A stretch of DNA of 55,383 nt. Origin: Oscillatoriales cyanobacterium (lineage in GTDB: Bacteria; Cyanobacteriota; Cyanobacteriia; Cyanobacteriales; Microcoleaceae). The stretch lies in assembly GCA_004292745.1 (NCBI GenBank), contig RDXH01000002.1:1-55383 (forward strand), in the 5' to 3' direction. Made by a program: the position numbers and the translations under genes. Below are positions 8,766 to 18,332 of the stretch, one piece after another (position 1 is the first letter of the stretch; every line of letters starts with the position of its first letter). The notes under the pieces were generated by a model. It worked only from the letters and a program-made list of their open reading frames with translations, was not told where the DNA came from and made no database searches.

Positions 8766-8879
8766 TCGTTACAAGGATCTGCCTTGTAACGCAGATCCGG
8801 AGGCTCTGCCTGGAATGTTGTTTTCGGAAACGAGGCAGATCCTCTAGACATGGGTTCCCAGGCAGAGCCTAGGAACCAG
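8766..8879. repeat. Palindromic repeat of the AGGCAGAGCCTCTAGA family, copy 2
   Basis: Same modular order as 7748-7860: a short first hairpin (ttacaaggatctgccttgtaa), an ggatc/aggcag arm pair, and gggttcccaggcagagcctaggaacc at the end. The two copies bracket the ATPase remnant, one before its start and one after its end. The rest of the 8732-9075 gap holds AT-rich filler with short tandem units (ctagcgggttagcgg; aaccaacaaaat) and no gene. Confidence 0.7.
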
Positions 8880-9075
8880 TTAAACCAGTTAACTAATGAC
8901 TTATTCAGTCCTCTTTCAGAGGACTTTCGCTATGAGACAGGGAATGAATTCCCTGGCGGACTAGCGGGTTAGCGGAGAGATTAGCGGGCGGCTAGACTAA
9001 CGAACTAACCAACAAAATAACCAACAAAATCAACCCATTAAAAATACAATTATCTCACGATTTACCCCTAGCTTG

Positions 9076-10872
9076 ATGGCACCAGAAACCCTCGAAGCCA
9101 TCCTAGTACAGCGTCACACACTAGCAAACCATTTAGTAGAAAACATCCGCGAAAGCGCCCTAGACGATTTGACGCCCTATTACCAGGATCGGATGAAATA
9201 TATCTCAAATCAGCAGCGCAAAATAGTTGACTTTTTGGCTGATTTGCGCCGCGCGGGCCCGGTGAAAGAAATTGCGAAGCGCTGTTTTATCTCTCAACAA
9301 ACTGCGTCGAGTCAATTGAAGGATTTGCGGCAAAAGGGTTATGTGAAAAGTGAAGAAATCGGGCGGGAGTCTTGGTACGAATTGCGGGAACCGCTGATGC
9401 GTTTTTGTTTGGAAGTGAAGAAGCAGCGCAATGAACCGGTTAGATTGTTTGTGGATTTTTTGCGGGTTTGGTATACGAAGGCAGAGTTGCAGCAGCGATT
9501 GGGATTGAGGATGGCGGATGTTGATTTTGGGGATAAGGAAAGTGATTTTGAGTATCGGCGAAATCTGGAACCAATTCCTCTTGATGATGTGATGCAACGA
9601 GAATATTATAGGCTGGCACTGGAGGAGAAGGAGAGAAATGAGGAAGATCCGCGTCTGAAGGCTTATTTTGATGAAATTAAGTATTGTCGCGAACAGAAAG
9701 ATGATGTTTCGGCTTTAGAATATGCGGATAAATTGGTAGAAAGTCGCGGTGATGCAAAGGATTGGTCGGAAAAGGGGCGTTGTTTGAATAGGCTGAAGCG
9801 CTACGATGAAGCTTTGGAATGTTTAGATAAAGCTATTGAAATTGACTCTAATTATGCGAGGGCTTGGGCTTATCAAGGTGATGTACTGGACGACCTCAAA
9901 CGCTATGATGAAGCTTTAGCATCCTTCGATCGCGCGATCGAACTAGATGCTAATGATCCGTGGGATTGGGCCCATCGAGGCAATGTACTCAACAACCTCA
10001 AACGCTATGATGAAGCCTTAGTATCTTGCGATCGCGCGATCGAACTTGATGCCAATTATCAGTTGGCTTGGGCTTTACGAGGTTATGTACTCTACAACCT
10101 CAAACGCTATGATGAAGCTTTAGTATCCTTCGATCGCGCGATCGAACTTGATGCTAATGATCCGTGGTATTGGGCTTTACGAGGCAATGTACTCTACAAC
10201 CTCAAACGCTATGATGAAGCCTTATTATCCTTTGATAAAGCCATTGAAATTGACTCCAATTCTTTTTCTGGGTGGGCTTGGCTTATTCGAGGTGATGTGC
10301 TCAAGAATCTCAAACGCTATGATGAAGCTTTAGCATCTTATGAAGAAGCTTTAATATCTTGCGATAAAGCGATCGAACTTGGTAAAGAAGGTGCACCTGT
10401 ATTCTTCAACCGCGCCATTGTCATTCTCGGATTCAATCGTTGGGATGAAGGTATCGCCGCCTTAGAAGACGCATTTCGACGCCTCGAACCAGACGACGAA
10501 GCTAGTTCCGAAGATGCCGAATTAATTATCCGCAACCTATTCGCAAACACGAACGATCCGATAACTCAAACTCGCATCACCAGCCTAATTGCAGTTTACG
10601 AAAAACACAAATATCTCTCAATCTTAGGACATGGAATTGTGCGAAACATCCCCGCGCTAATCTCAGAAATGGTCAGCGACAAAGCCGCCCGCACTTGGTT
10701 AGAATTGTGGCAAGAACCAACCAGCAACTACGAACAATTCCAAATTCCCATGCGCCTGCTGAATGCCGCTGTCCGCTATAAGGAAACCAAGGGCGACAGA
10801 CGAGTTTTTCTAGAACTTCCCATAGAAGAACGCCATTTATTAGAACCCTTGGTATCAGGAAAAATAGAATAA
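9076..10872 (+). CDS. Winged-helix/TPR protein, probably missing its N-terminal ATPase
   Basis: 598 residues from the ATG at 9076. Residues 50-110 hold a winged-helix segment (QQRKIVDFLADLRR, KEIAKRCFISQQTASSQLKDL), and residues about 210-440 a row of TPR units repeating KRYDEALxxFDKAIELD every 34 residues. The remaining C-terminal helices are unassigned. Relatives usually carry a P-loop ATPase in front of the winged helix; none is encoded here, and the open frame upstream only reaches into filler at 9001. The TPR units are near identical at DNA level (CTCAAACGCTATGATGAAGC recurs), suggesting recent expansion. Whether it is expressed is unclear because no ribosome site is visible. Confidence 0.6.
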   Translation: MAPETLEAILVQRHTLANHLVENIRESALDDLTPYYQDRMKYISNQQRKIVDFLADLRRAGPVKEIAKRCFISQQTASSQLKDLRQKGYVKSEEIGRESWYELREPLMRFCLEVKKQRNEPVRLFVDFLRVWYTKAELQQRLGLRMADVDFGDKESDFEYRRNLEPIPLDDVMQREYYRLALEEKERNEEDPRLKAYFDEIKYCREQKDDVSALEYADKLVESRGDAKDWSEKGRCLNRLKRYDEALECLDKAIEIDSNYARAWAYQGDVLDDLKRYDEALASFDRAIELDANDPWDWAHRGNVLNNLKRYDEALVSCDRAIELDANYQLAWALRGYVLYNLKRYDEALVSFDRAIELDANDPWYWALRGNVLYNLKRYDEALLSFDKAIEIDSNSFSGWAWLIRGDVLKNLKRYDEALASYEEALISCDKAIELGKEGAPVFFNRAIVILGFNRWDEGIAALEDAFRRLEPDDEASSEDAELIIRNLFANTNDPITQTRITSLIAVYEKHKYLSILGHGIVRNIPALISEMVSDKAARTWLELWQEPTSNYEQFQIPMRLLNAAVRYKETKGDRRVFLELPIEERHLLEPLVSGKIE

Positions 10873-10906
10873 GCGATTGGAAATTGCGCTTACAATTCAG
10901 ACCCCT

Positions 10907-11080
10907 GGCGATTGGAAATCGCGGCTACACAAACGATGTCCGCCTCCGCGGACGGAAGAAAAGAAATTCAACCCGCGCAGGCGGGTTTTGTGTGTGTAGA
11001 CGCGGTTTCAACCGCCGGGTTTATTCAACCCGCGGAGGCGGGTTTTGTATGTGTAGACGCGGTTTCAACCGCCGGGTTTT
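10907..11080. repeat. Cluster of palindromic repeats, GGCGGTTGAAACCGC family
   Basis: At least three units: gcgattggaaatcgcggctacac with tccgcctccgcgga, then two nearly identical copies of aacccgcg.aggcgggttt followed by tgtgtagacgcggtttcaac at 10968-11018 and 11027-11076. The last unit ends a few bases before the Uma2 remnant. Confidence 0.8.
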
Positions 11081-11084
11081 TCCT

Positions 11085-11255
11085 GCATCGGGAGACTTGG
11101 AAATTTATCGTCCCGATGGATTGAAATTTTTGTCTTATGTGGAGTTGTCAAGACAAATGGAACAAGAACGACAGGAGAAAGAGTTAGTAAAGCAAAAAGC
11201 CGATCGCCTTTCTGAAAAACTCCGAGAAATGGGGATAAATCCAGAGGAAATTTGA
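11085..11255 (+). pseudogene. Uma2 family C-terminal remnant
   Basis: The frame after the repeat cluster reads SGDLEIYRPDGLKFLSYVEL, then a charged coiled coil and LSEKLREMGINPEEI, the standard tail of Uma2 proteins (compare LAARLRELGEDPNAL of the gene at 6863-7624). All of the nuclease core, roughly 180 residues, is missing and replaced by repeats. An unbroken frame extends back through the repeats to 10884, but that part is repeat sequence, not protein-like. Confidence 0.7.
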
Positions 11256-11371
11256 GACTTTTATAGTCCTGGAATCACGGGTTGTCAGAAACCGGGTTTT
11301 CCACCGAATCTGCGGGCTGTAACCAAGTATTATCTTAAAAAACCCCGTTTCTAAGTCCTCACATCTTAAAT

Positions 11372-13059
11372 ATGCAAAATCCCCGCCAAATAGCCTTTCT
11401 CGCACTCCGCGAAGTCCACCGCCGGGGTGCATTTGCAGATGTCGCCCTCGATCGCACTTTTCGCAATTCTCAACTCACCGACCTCGATCGCCGTTTAGTC
11501 ACAGAATTAGTTTATGGTAGCGTCAGGAGAATGCGGGCGATCGACTTTATCATCGACAAACTAGCCACCAAAAAATCCTCCCAACAACCGCCAGATTTAC
11601 GTACAATCCTACATTTAGGCTTATATCAACTCCAATATCTCAACCACATCCCCCCCTCCGCCGCCGTCAACACCACCGTTCAACTAGCAAAAGAAAACGG
11701 CTTTTCAGGACTCAGCAGTTTTGTCAATGGTTTGTTGCGACAATATATTCGTTTAACCCCCCCAACCCCCCCTTACCAAGGGGGGGCTAAGAATAATCCT
11801 AATTCCCCTCAACAACCAGAGACTCAAACCACCTCTAATCCCCCCCCTTACCAAGGGGGGGCTAGGGGGGGTTTAAATCCCCAACCACAACCAGAGACTG
11901 AAACCCCCCCAACCCCCCCTGATCAAGGGGGGGCTAAGAATAGTCCTAATTCCCCTCAACAACCAGAGACTGAACCCCTCAACAACCAGAGACTGAAACC
12001 CCCCCAACCCCCCCTTACCAAGGGGGGGCTAAGAATAGTCCTAATTCCCCTCAACAACCAGAGACTAAAACCACCTCTAATCCCCCCCCTTACCAAGGGG
12101 GGGCTAGGGGGGGTTTAAATTCCTTAAAACTACCAGAAAACCCCATCCAACGCCTAGGAATTCTCCACAGTTTCCCCGACTGGATTATCGAAATGTGGAT
12201 CGAAGAACTAGGCGAAACCGAAACAGAACAACTCTGTGAATGGTTCAACCAATCCCCCACAATTGACCTCAGAATCAATCCTTTAAAAAGTACAATTCAC
12301 CAAATCGAAACCGCCTTCAAAGCCCAAAATATCAGCGTTAGCAGAATCCCACACTTACCCCAAGCCCTAAGACTAAACAGCAGCAGTGGCGCAATTCAAA
12401 ATCTCCCCGGATATAGTGAAGGTTGGTGGACAATCCAAGATAGTAGCGCTCAATTAGTCACCCATTTACTCGATCCGCAACCGGGAGAAACCATCATTGA
12501 TGCGTGCGCCGCACCGGGAGGAAAAACCACCCACATTGCCGAATTAATCGCAGATACAGGTAGGATTTATGCCTGCGACAAAACTGCAAATAGACTCAAA
12601 AGACTTAAAGAAAATGCAGACAGACTTCAGATGAAATCAATCCAAATTCATACCGGAGACAGCCGTCATTTTCCTGAGTTTATTAACCTAGCAGACAGAG
12701 TTTTATTAGATGCACCTTGTTCGGGCCTGGGTACCCTCCACCGTCGCGCCGACGCCCGTTGGCATCACACAGCCGAAAACATCCAGCAACAATCCCAACT
12801 GCAATCGGAATTGCTAACAAATTCAGCGACATTTGTCAAGTCCGGCGGCGTATTAGTTTACGCAACTTGCACGATTCATCCTTTAGAAAATGAACGAGTT
12901 GTGCGATCGTTCTTAGACAGCAATCCTGACTGGGAAATCGAACCGCCCACCATAGATTTACCAGTACAGCCATCACCGGAAGGATGGGTAAAAATTTGGC
13001 CCCATCGCCATCAAATGGACGGCTTTTTTATGGTGCGGTTAAAACGAGGTGAGAAATAA
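11372..13059 (+). pseudogene. rsmB: RsmB-like 16S rRNA m5C methyltransferase, frameshifted in a repeat-filled linker
   Basis: The first part (11372 to about 11755) encodes the NusB-like RNA-binding domain (RQIAFLALREVHRRGAFAD, YGSVRRMRAIDFIID). The second (about 12117-13059) encodes the methyltransferase with the SAM motif DACAAPGGKT, the DAPCSGLGTLHR loop and the catalytic Cys region YATCTIHPLENE. RsmB methylates C967 of 16S rRNA. Between them lie about 360 bases of C/G-run repeat. The N-terminal part is in frame 2 and the C-terminal part in frame 1; a 23-bp tandem duplication (unit starts at 11955 and 11978) accounts exactly for the shift. The first frame ends at 12118. Broken as it stands; sequencing error or slippage-based switching remains possible. 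RsmB is dispensable in other bacteria. Confidence 0.8.
11756..12116. repeat. C/G-run repeat array inside rsmB
   Basis: Five units of the form ccccccttaccaaggggggg separated by a spacer close to aattcccctcaacaaccaga. Each unit is a small hairpin of a C-run against a G-run. The array encodes PPYQGGA/PPLTKGG-type peptides according to frame and carries the 23-bp duplication that breaks the gene. Confidence 0.85.
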
Positions 13060-13071
13060 AGACTAAAGTCC

Positions 13072-15624
13072 TTATTGTGGCGGTTCTTGATAATTATTGG
13101 GTTCTTGATAACCAGGATCTTGCCACTCGCGATGCCTAGGTTCAGGATTAGGATTGTAAGGGACGATCGCACCATCGTCATTGACAATCATGCCACGAAT
13201 AATCCGATTTGGTTCCACCGGTTTGGGCTTAATACTACCTTTGCGGCCCTCCAACTTCGGCAACTTGGGAAATTCCTCAACCGGCATTCCCTTCACAGCT
13301 TGACTCATAAAATCGCGCCAATTGTAAGCAGCCGTACCGCTAGTTCCCCCGGTGGGATAGTTGTCATCATTCCCTAACCAAATTCCAGTCACAACCTGGG
13401 GAATGTAACCAATAAACCACAAATCCCTGACTTTTTCCGAAGTACCGGTTTTGCCCGCTACAGCGCGATCGTTTAAAGCCGCAGGGCCACCTGTACCCCC
13501 CTGCACCACACCCTGCAACATCCAAGTAGTAATAGCAGCACTATCCTTATCCAAAACCTGCTTCGGTTTAAAATTAGCCTGATAAATCACATCTCCTCGT
13601 TGATTAATCACGCGACTAATACCGTGGGCTTCAATAAAATTACCCTGGGCCGCCAAAGAGCCGTAAGCATTAGTTAACTCCAGCAAATTCACCTCAGAAG
13701 AACCCAAAGCCAGGGAATAAATAGGACTCAATTTAGATTTAATTCCCATATCGTGGGCTAATTTGATTACAGGTTCAAATCCAACATCCATCAACACCTT
13801 GACAGCCACCACATTCACCGAACTCGTCAAGGCATCAGAGATCGATCGCCAACCGCTAAACTTTTTGCCATAATTATTCGGTTGATAGCCATCGATAATA
13901 ATTGGTTCGTCTTCATAGCTGTCATAAGGCGAAAAACCAGCCCCCATCGCGGTGGCATAAACTAACCCCTTAAAAGTCGATCCGGGTTGCCGCAAAGCCT
14001 GAGTAGCGCGATTAAACTCACTTTCCTGAAAATTTCCACCTCCTACCAGGGCCTTCACTTCCCCAGTTTTAGTATCCATAGAAACTAAAGCCGCCTGTTC
14101 AAAACCCTGACGGCGGCCATCAACTTCGATCGCACTTTTAATCACCTCTTCAGCGATTTTCTGCCACTTCAAATCCACCGTCGTCTCAACAGTCAAACCA
14201 CCAGCTTCCAAAGCATCCTGAGAAACATAGCGTGGCAATTCCTTTCTAATGTAACTCGCAAAATAAGGCGCAGTCACTTTAAAACGCTTTGGTGGACTTT
14301 GTTTAACAGTCAAAGGTTCCGCCATCGCTTCCTTAGCTTGAGCCTCAGTAATTACCTTCGCTTCTTGCATTTGTCCCAGCACAAGATTGCGGCGCTTCTT
14401 CGCAAAATTCGGATTAACCAAAGGCGAATATTCGCTCGGTGCCGGAGGCAAACCCGCCAAAGTTGCCATTTCTGCCAAAGTCAATTGATCGACGGTTTTG
14501 CTAAAGAAAACCCAAGCTGCATCGGATACTCCGTAAGAATCAGAACCCAAATAAACCAGATTCAAGTATCGTTCTAAAACTTGTTCTTTACTCAACTCTC
14601 GCTCAATTTTCTGAGCCAAAAGAGCCTCCCGCAGCTTCCGTCGAATACTTCTTTCCTGATTGAGAAAAACAACGCGAGCTAATTGTTGGGTAATGGTACT
14701 GCCACCCTGGACCAAATCTCTCGCCAGTAAATTAGAAACAATCGATCGCACAATACCTTGATAATCCACACCGCGATGTTCGTAAAAACGGCGGTCTTCT
14801 ATAGAAATAAAAGCTTTAATCAACAGATCGGGGATTTCTTTAAGTTTCAACTTATCTCTAGTTGCAGGCCCCGATTGCAACAAAATCGTATTATCTGCTG
14901 CCTTAATTGTCAGCGTCCCATCGCGGTTAAAAGCCGACAAATCATTAACATCCGGCAAACTTTTATCTAAGGTGTGCAAAATCCACAAACAGTAGATTAA
15001 AGCGCCACCGCCAATACTAGCAACACCGATTCCTGCCCAAAATTTAGGACCACGGGACAGCAGTTTCTTCAACTTTCCCGGTGGTTTGCTATTTGTCGGT
15101 AGTTCGATATTTTCCCCTAGTTCGACATTTTCCCCTAGTTCGGTATTTTCCGCTAGTTGATTATTTTCCGCTAGTTGATTATTTTCCGCTAGTTCGCTAC
15201 TTGCAGGTAGTTTGCTACTTGCCGATTTTGTAGGCAATTTAGCATCCAACAAATTCAACCTAGGCTGGAACAATACTTTTCCCTTTGCTTGCCAACTTGT
15301 AACTAGATCTTGTATTTCCAGCCACACTATTAAGCGCTTCAACCCTTCCCAATCGCGTTTAACTATGGGATAGTTATCAGTTTCCTGTTCTAATTCCGAC
15401 TCTGTTGGAGGTGCTGGATCTTCTGGTGCCAGATACTCCCATTCTTCCGCCGTTGTCCGTGTAGAAAATTCCGCCTCCGATGACGGCGAGTCGAGTTCAT
15501 TGTCCTCTGCTGTCTGGGGCGATTCTGCATCGGAATTGCCACTTATTGCGTTAGTGACTTTGCTCAACTTATCTTTGATGTTTGAGAAAAATTCTGCCAC
15601 GTTTAGACCTTCACACCTCATCAA
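13072..15624 (-). CDS. Class A penicillin-binding protein (transglycosylase/transpeptidase)
   Basis: 850 residues. Layout: a long acidic cytoplasmic region (1-190), one membrane anchor (about 193-216), a GT51 glycosyltransferase with SIEDRRFYEHRGVD (about 274-287) and GGSTITQQLARV, then a transpeptidase with SxxK as STFK (about 548), SxN as SSVN (about 600) and KTGTS (about 725). It polymerises and cross-links peptidoglycan on the outer face of the membrane. Residues 143-175 hold a hexad repeat (LAENNQ, ELGENV) built on an 18-base DNA repeat (15110-15190). Convergent with rsmB with a 12-base gap. Start could be either of the first two Met codons. Confidence 0.92.
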   Translation of the reverse strand: MMRCEGLNVAEFFSNIKDKLSKVTNAISGNSDAESPQTAEDNELDSPSSEAEFSTRTTAEEWEYLAPEDPAPPTESELEQETDNYPIVKRDWEGLKRLIVWLEIQDLVTSWQAKGKVLFQPRLNLLDAKLPTKSASSKLPASSELAENNQLAENNQLAENTELGENVELGENIELPTNSKPPGKLKKLLSRGPKFWAGIGVASIGGGALIYCLWILHTLDKSLPDVNDLSAFNRDGTLTIKAADNTILLQSGPATRDKLKLKEIPDLLIKAFISIEDRRFYEHRGVDYQGIVRSIVSNLLARDLVQGGSTITQQLARVVFLNQERSIRRKLREALLAQKIERELSKEQVLERYLNLVYLGSDSYGVSDAAWVFFSKTVDQLTLAEMATLAGLPPAPSEYSPLVNPNFAKKRRNLVLGQMQEAKVITEAQAKEAMAEPLTVKQSPPKRFKVTAPYFASYIRKELPRYVSQDALEAGGLTVETTVDLKWQKIAEEVIKSAIEVDGRRQGFEQAALVSMDTKTGEVKALVGGGNFQESEFNRATQALRQPGSTFKGLVYATAMGAGFSPYDSYEDEPIIIDGYQPNNYGKKFSGWRSISDALTSSVNVVAVKVLMDVGFEPVIKLAHDMGIKSKLSPIYSLALGSSEVNLLELTNAYGSLAAQGNFIEAHGISRVINQRGDVIYQANFKPKQVLDKDSAAITTWMLQGVVQGGTGGPAALNDRAVAGKTGTSEKVRDLWFIGYIPQVVTGIWLGNDDNYPTGGTSGTAAYNWRDFMSQAVKGMPVEEFPKLPKLEGRKGSIKPKPVEPNRIIRGMIVNDDGAIVPYNPNPEPRHREWQDPGYQEPNNYQEPPQ

Positions 15625-15777
15625 TTTAAATTAAAAATTAAAAACTAAAAAGGCTATTCCTTTTCAATTTTTAATTTTTAACTTGACATTTTTCTTCAAT
15701 ACAATTGCACTGATTTTTGACTGCGGGATTTTGGATTAAAAATTATTTAATTCAAAAGTGCCAACTCACAAATTTGC

Positions 15778-16785
15778 TTAAGCAGCATGACCAAGTGCCA
15801 AAGCTGCTACCAGCATACCCAACACCAGGAAAGGCTGAGCACTTGCCTGATATTTAACATCATTTTCGAGAGGATTGCGTAAAAAATACATATCCTGAAA
15901 AGTGATTTGGGGCACAATCAGCAGCAGGAGAATGACAGCGTACAGATTTTGGTGGATGCTAATCAAGTAACCTGCAATCCCGGCTTGAAATATGTCGATC
16001 ATCAACACGCAGATCCAAGCTGCGGTGCCGATGCCAAACATCACTGGCAAAGATTTTAACCCTAATTGGCGATCGCCCTCAACACTTTTAAAATCATTAA
16101 CGATCGCAATTCCCAGCCCAGCCAAACTGTAAAACAGGGTCAAAATCATAATGGTGGGATCTAGTTTACCAAACAAAGCTTGACCAGCCCACCAAGGCAA
16201 AGCAATGTAACTAGCACCCAGGGCATAATTTCCCAACCAGCCATTCTGCTTGAGTTTCAACGGTGGCGCAGAGTAGATGTAAGCTAAAAATGCCCCGACT
16301 ATAGTCAAAACAGTCATAGTGGGAAATTCATGACCAGCCCACAAGTCTAGAGCATAAGCGATGCCGATGCCTGCGGCTAATAATACCAAAATTTGCGCGA
16401 CTACTTCGGGAATGGAGATCAGCCCGGAGGGAATTGGACGGTAGGGTTCGTTAATGGCATCAATTTCGCGATCGTAGAAATCGTTCAAAGTTTGAGTATA
16501 ACCAGTCAGCAACGGGCCTGACATCAACATACAAGCTGCGGCGATCGCAAAATTTTCGAGATTCCAGGTATAGTGACCAGAAGAGGCCGCCCCGCACACC
16601 ACGCCCCAAATCAGGGGAATCCAGGTAATCGGCTTCATCAGTTGCAAGCGAATCTTCCAAATGGAAGTTTCCCCGGTAGCAGCCCCTTTCATACCCAACA
16701 GTTGCCTAGTTTTGGCATTCCGGTTGTCTGTAGCTGAACTTTCTGGGGATTCTGGGGAAATTGGGGATGGAGGAGAGTCAGACAT
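15778..16785 (-). CDS. chlG: Chlorophyll synthase ChlG
   Basis: 335 residues, an integral membrane prenyltransferase of the UbiA family. The first Asp-rich motif is NDFYDREIDAINEPYRPIPS (about residues 109-128) and the second is NDFKSVEGDRQLGLKSLP (about 229-246), the pairing specific to chlorophyll/bacteriochlorophyll synthases, with eight or nine hydrophobic segments. It attaches phytyl or geranylgeranyl diphosphate to chlorophyllide a in the last step of chlorophyll synthesis. The residues expected for Mg-diphosphate binding are all present. It stands alone, which is common in cyanobacteria. The Ser/Pro-rich first 25 residues are variable in the family. Confidence 0.95.
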   Translation of the reverse strand: MSDSPPSPISPESPESSATDNRNAKTRQLLGMKGAATGETSIWKIRLQLMKPITWIPLIWGVVCGAASSGHYTWNLENFAIAAACMLMSGPLLTGYTQTLNDFYDREIDAINEPYRPIPSGLISIPEVVAQILVLLAAGIGIAYALDLWAGHEFPTMTVLTIVGAFLAYIYSAPPLKLKQNGWLGNYALGASYIALPWWAGQALFGKLDPTIMILTLFYSLAGLGIAIVNDFKSVEGDRQLGLKSLPVMFGIGTAAWICVLMIDIFQAGIAGYLISIHQNLYAVILLLLIVPQITFQDMYFLRNPLENDVKYQASAQPFLVLGMLVAALALGHAA

Positions 16786-16957
16786 AAATGTGATTTTAGG
16801 GGTATCCTACTGTCGTGTCGATCGGCGTTGCCATAATAATTCTGTAGAATAGCATCAATATTCCAAGCATTGTGTAGTCCAGGATTTTTAGATACCCGAC
16901 TTCGCAGAAGTTGTCGGGGATCTGGGTATTATATTTTTTGAGGTGGGGTTAACTATG

Positions 16958-17443
16958 CTAGTTTTCAGTCATCCCATCTGACAAAAAGTCTGGCAAAAAA
17001 TTAGAATCTAAAACCTCAGCAGAAGTGTAAACACACCATTGCGGAAATGTCTCTAGGGACAATCCAGTTTCAGCACTTGCTTGTTCTATTGCATCCGAAT
17101 AGCATTCAGAAAACACTTCTTCCAGATAGGGTTTGAGACTGGGGGAATCCTGGAGACTTTTGCGAAGGCGTCTACGGTGTTCGGCTATGGTACTTTTCCA
17201 ACTACCGCTTCTGCGATCTGGTTGAAATTCCCACTTTAGCAAGTGCATCAGAAGTACCACAAGATTACTCTCCAAACTCCGCCGTTCAGTTCGCCCCATG
17301 TCTTCTATTTGTTCAATCATATTTTCCCAGTCAATGTTTGAATAATCGCGAAGCCGCAACTTTTCCACGGTTGTTTCAATCCATTTTAGGTAGTCTCGAT
17401 CGTACAATTTTTGTAGATTAACATCGAGTTTTGCCATCGTCAT
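16958..17443 (-). CDS. DUF29 family protein
   Basis: 161 residues from the ATG at 17443. The DUF29 pattern is plain: LYDRDYLKWIETTVEKLR, IDWENMIEQIEDMGRTERRSLESN, then LLMHLLKWEFQP and the WKSTIAEHRRRLRK helix. DUF29 proteins are small helical proteins, abundant in cyanobacteria, with no known function. An earlier ATG at 17479 would overlap the upstream HhH gene by seven bases; neither start has a strong ribosome site, so translation may be coupled. A hairpin with a TCGGG core lies shortly after its stop (16893-16925). Confidence 0.8.
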   Translation of the reverse strand: MTMAKLDVNLQKLYDRDYLKWIETTVEKLRLRDYSNIDWENMIEQIEDMGRTERRSLESNLVVLLMHLLKWEFQPDRRSGSWKSTIAEHRRRLRKSLQDSPSLKPYLEEVFSECYSDAIEQASAETGLSLETFPQWCVYTSAEVLDSNFLPDFLSDGMTEN

Positions 17444-17472
17444 ATTTTTTAGAGTCGAGGATGTACAGATAA

Positions 17473-18177
17473 CTAACATAAATGGCGGTAGGAATCAAAA
17501 GGCAGCCCCGTGCGTCGCTTCACCTCAACAACAGATTTATATTCGCCTTTAATCTGCCTTTCTGTAACTATTTTCTCTGCCACAACTCTGTCTAAGCCAC
17601 TGGCTATTAATTCCTCCACCGAAAATACATTTAATCGTTTCCAAGTAAAACTTACTTCTTTGCGATAATTGTAGCTAAAGCAAATCATCGGGGCGATGCG
17701 TCTGACGTGACTAGCTGGAACTCCGGCTATTTCTGACAACTCTTCGGCGTAAGTAAAAATATATCCTTCATTTTGCAAAGATTCAATATCATTAGCATAG
17801 ACGATTGGCAATCCCAAGACTCTCACCAAATCATCTTTGGTACACTCATTAATATCTATTTTGCCGCGTATATTTGCCAACTCTTCTGCACTTGTTGCAC
17901 TCGCAGGAACCAGTAAACCTCTGGGTGCTGTTTTGATGAGATAGCGTTTTTTCAAAGAAAATGCAGTGACAATTTGAGCTATCCAAACCAGCAGGCCCAA
18001 ATTAGCTGAAGCCGATAGCGCTACTGCGGCTAAAGTAAAGCCAGCGCCCCACCCGATCCAACTGCGAATATTTGTTTTTTGGCCTGCATAGACGATCGCC
18101 AATCCGCCGAAGTAGGGAATAAAAGAATACCATACCCAATAGGGAGTTTGACGCAGCCAGTGTAAATCTTGAAACAC
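17473..18177 (-). CDS. Membrane protein with helix-hairpin-helix (ComEA-like) domains
   Basis: 234 residues. The first 85 hold three hydrophobic segments (YWVWYSFIPYFGGLAIVYA, IGWGAGFTLAAVALSA, LGLLVWIAQIVTAF). After that come two or three HhH-type modules: KIDINECTKDDLVRVLGLP, FTYAEELSEIAGVPASHVRRI, and VFSVEELIASGLDRVVAEKIV followed by KGEYKSVVEVKRRTGLP. The last resembles the DNA-binding part of the competence protein ComEA. A DNA-binding or protein-contact role at the membrane is inferred only. It precedes the DUF29 gene closely and may be co-transcribed with it. Confidence 0.65.
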   Translation of the reverse strand: MFQDLHWLRQTPYWVWYSFIPYFGGLAIVYAGQKTNIRSWIGWGAGFTLAAVALSASANLGLLVWIAQIVTAFSLKKRYLIKTAPRGLLVPASATSAEELANIRGKIDINECTKDDLVRVLGLPIVYANDIESLQNEGYIFTYAEELSEIAGVPASHVRRIAPMICFSYNYRKEVSFTWKRLNVFSVEELIASGLDRVVAEKIVTERQIKGEYKSVVEVKRRTGLPFDSYRHLC

Positions 18178-18332
18178 TTTAATTTTATCCTTAAACAGTT
18201 GTTATTTTACACTCATTCTTATCCCACTCTTTGAAGGGCGGGTTTCCTGCTTCCTGCTTCGTGCTTCCTGCTTCCTGAAGCGGTTCAGCCAGCGGAGTCG
18301 AAGGGCCTGCTTCCTTCTTCCTTCATAATTAA

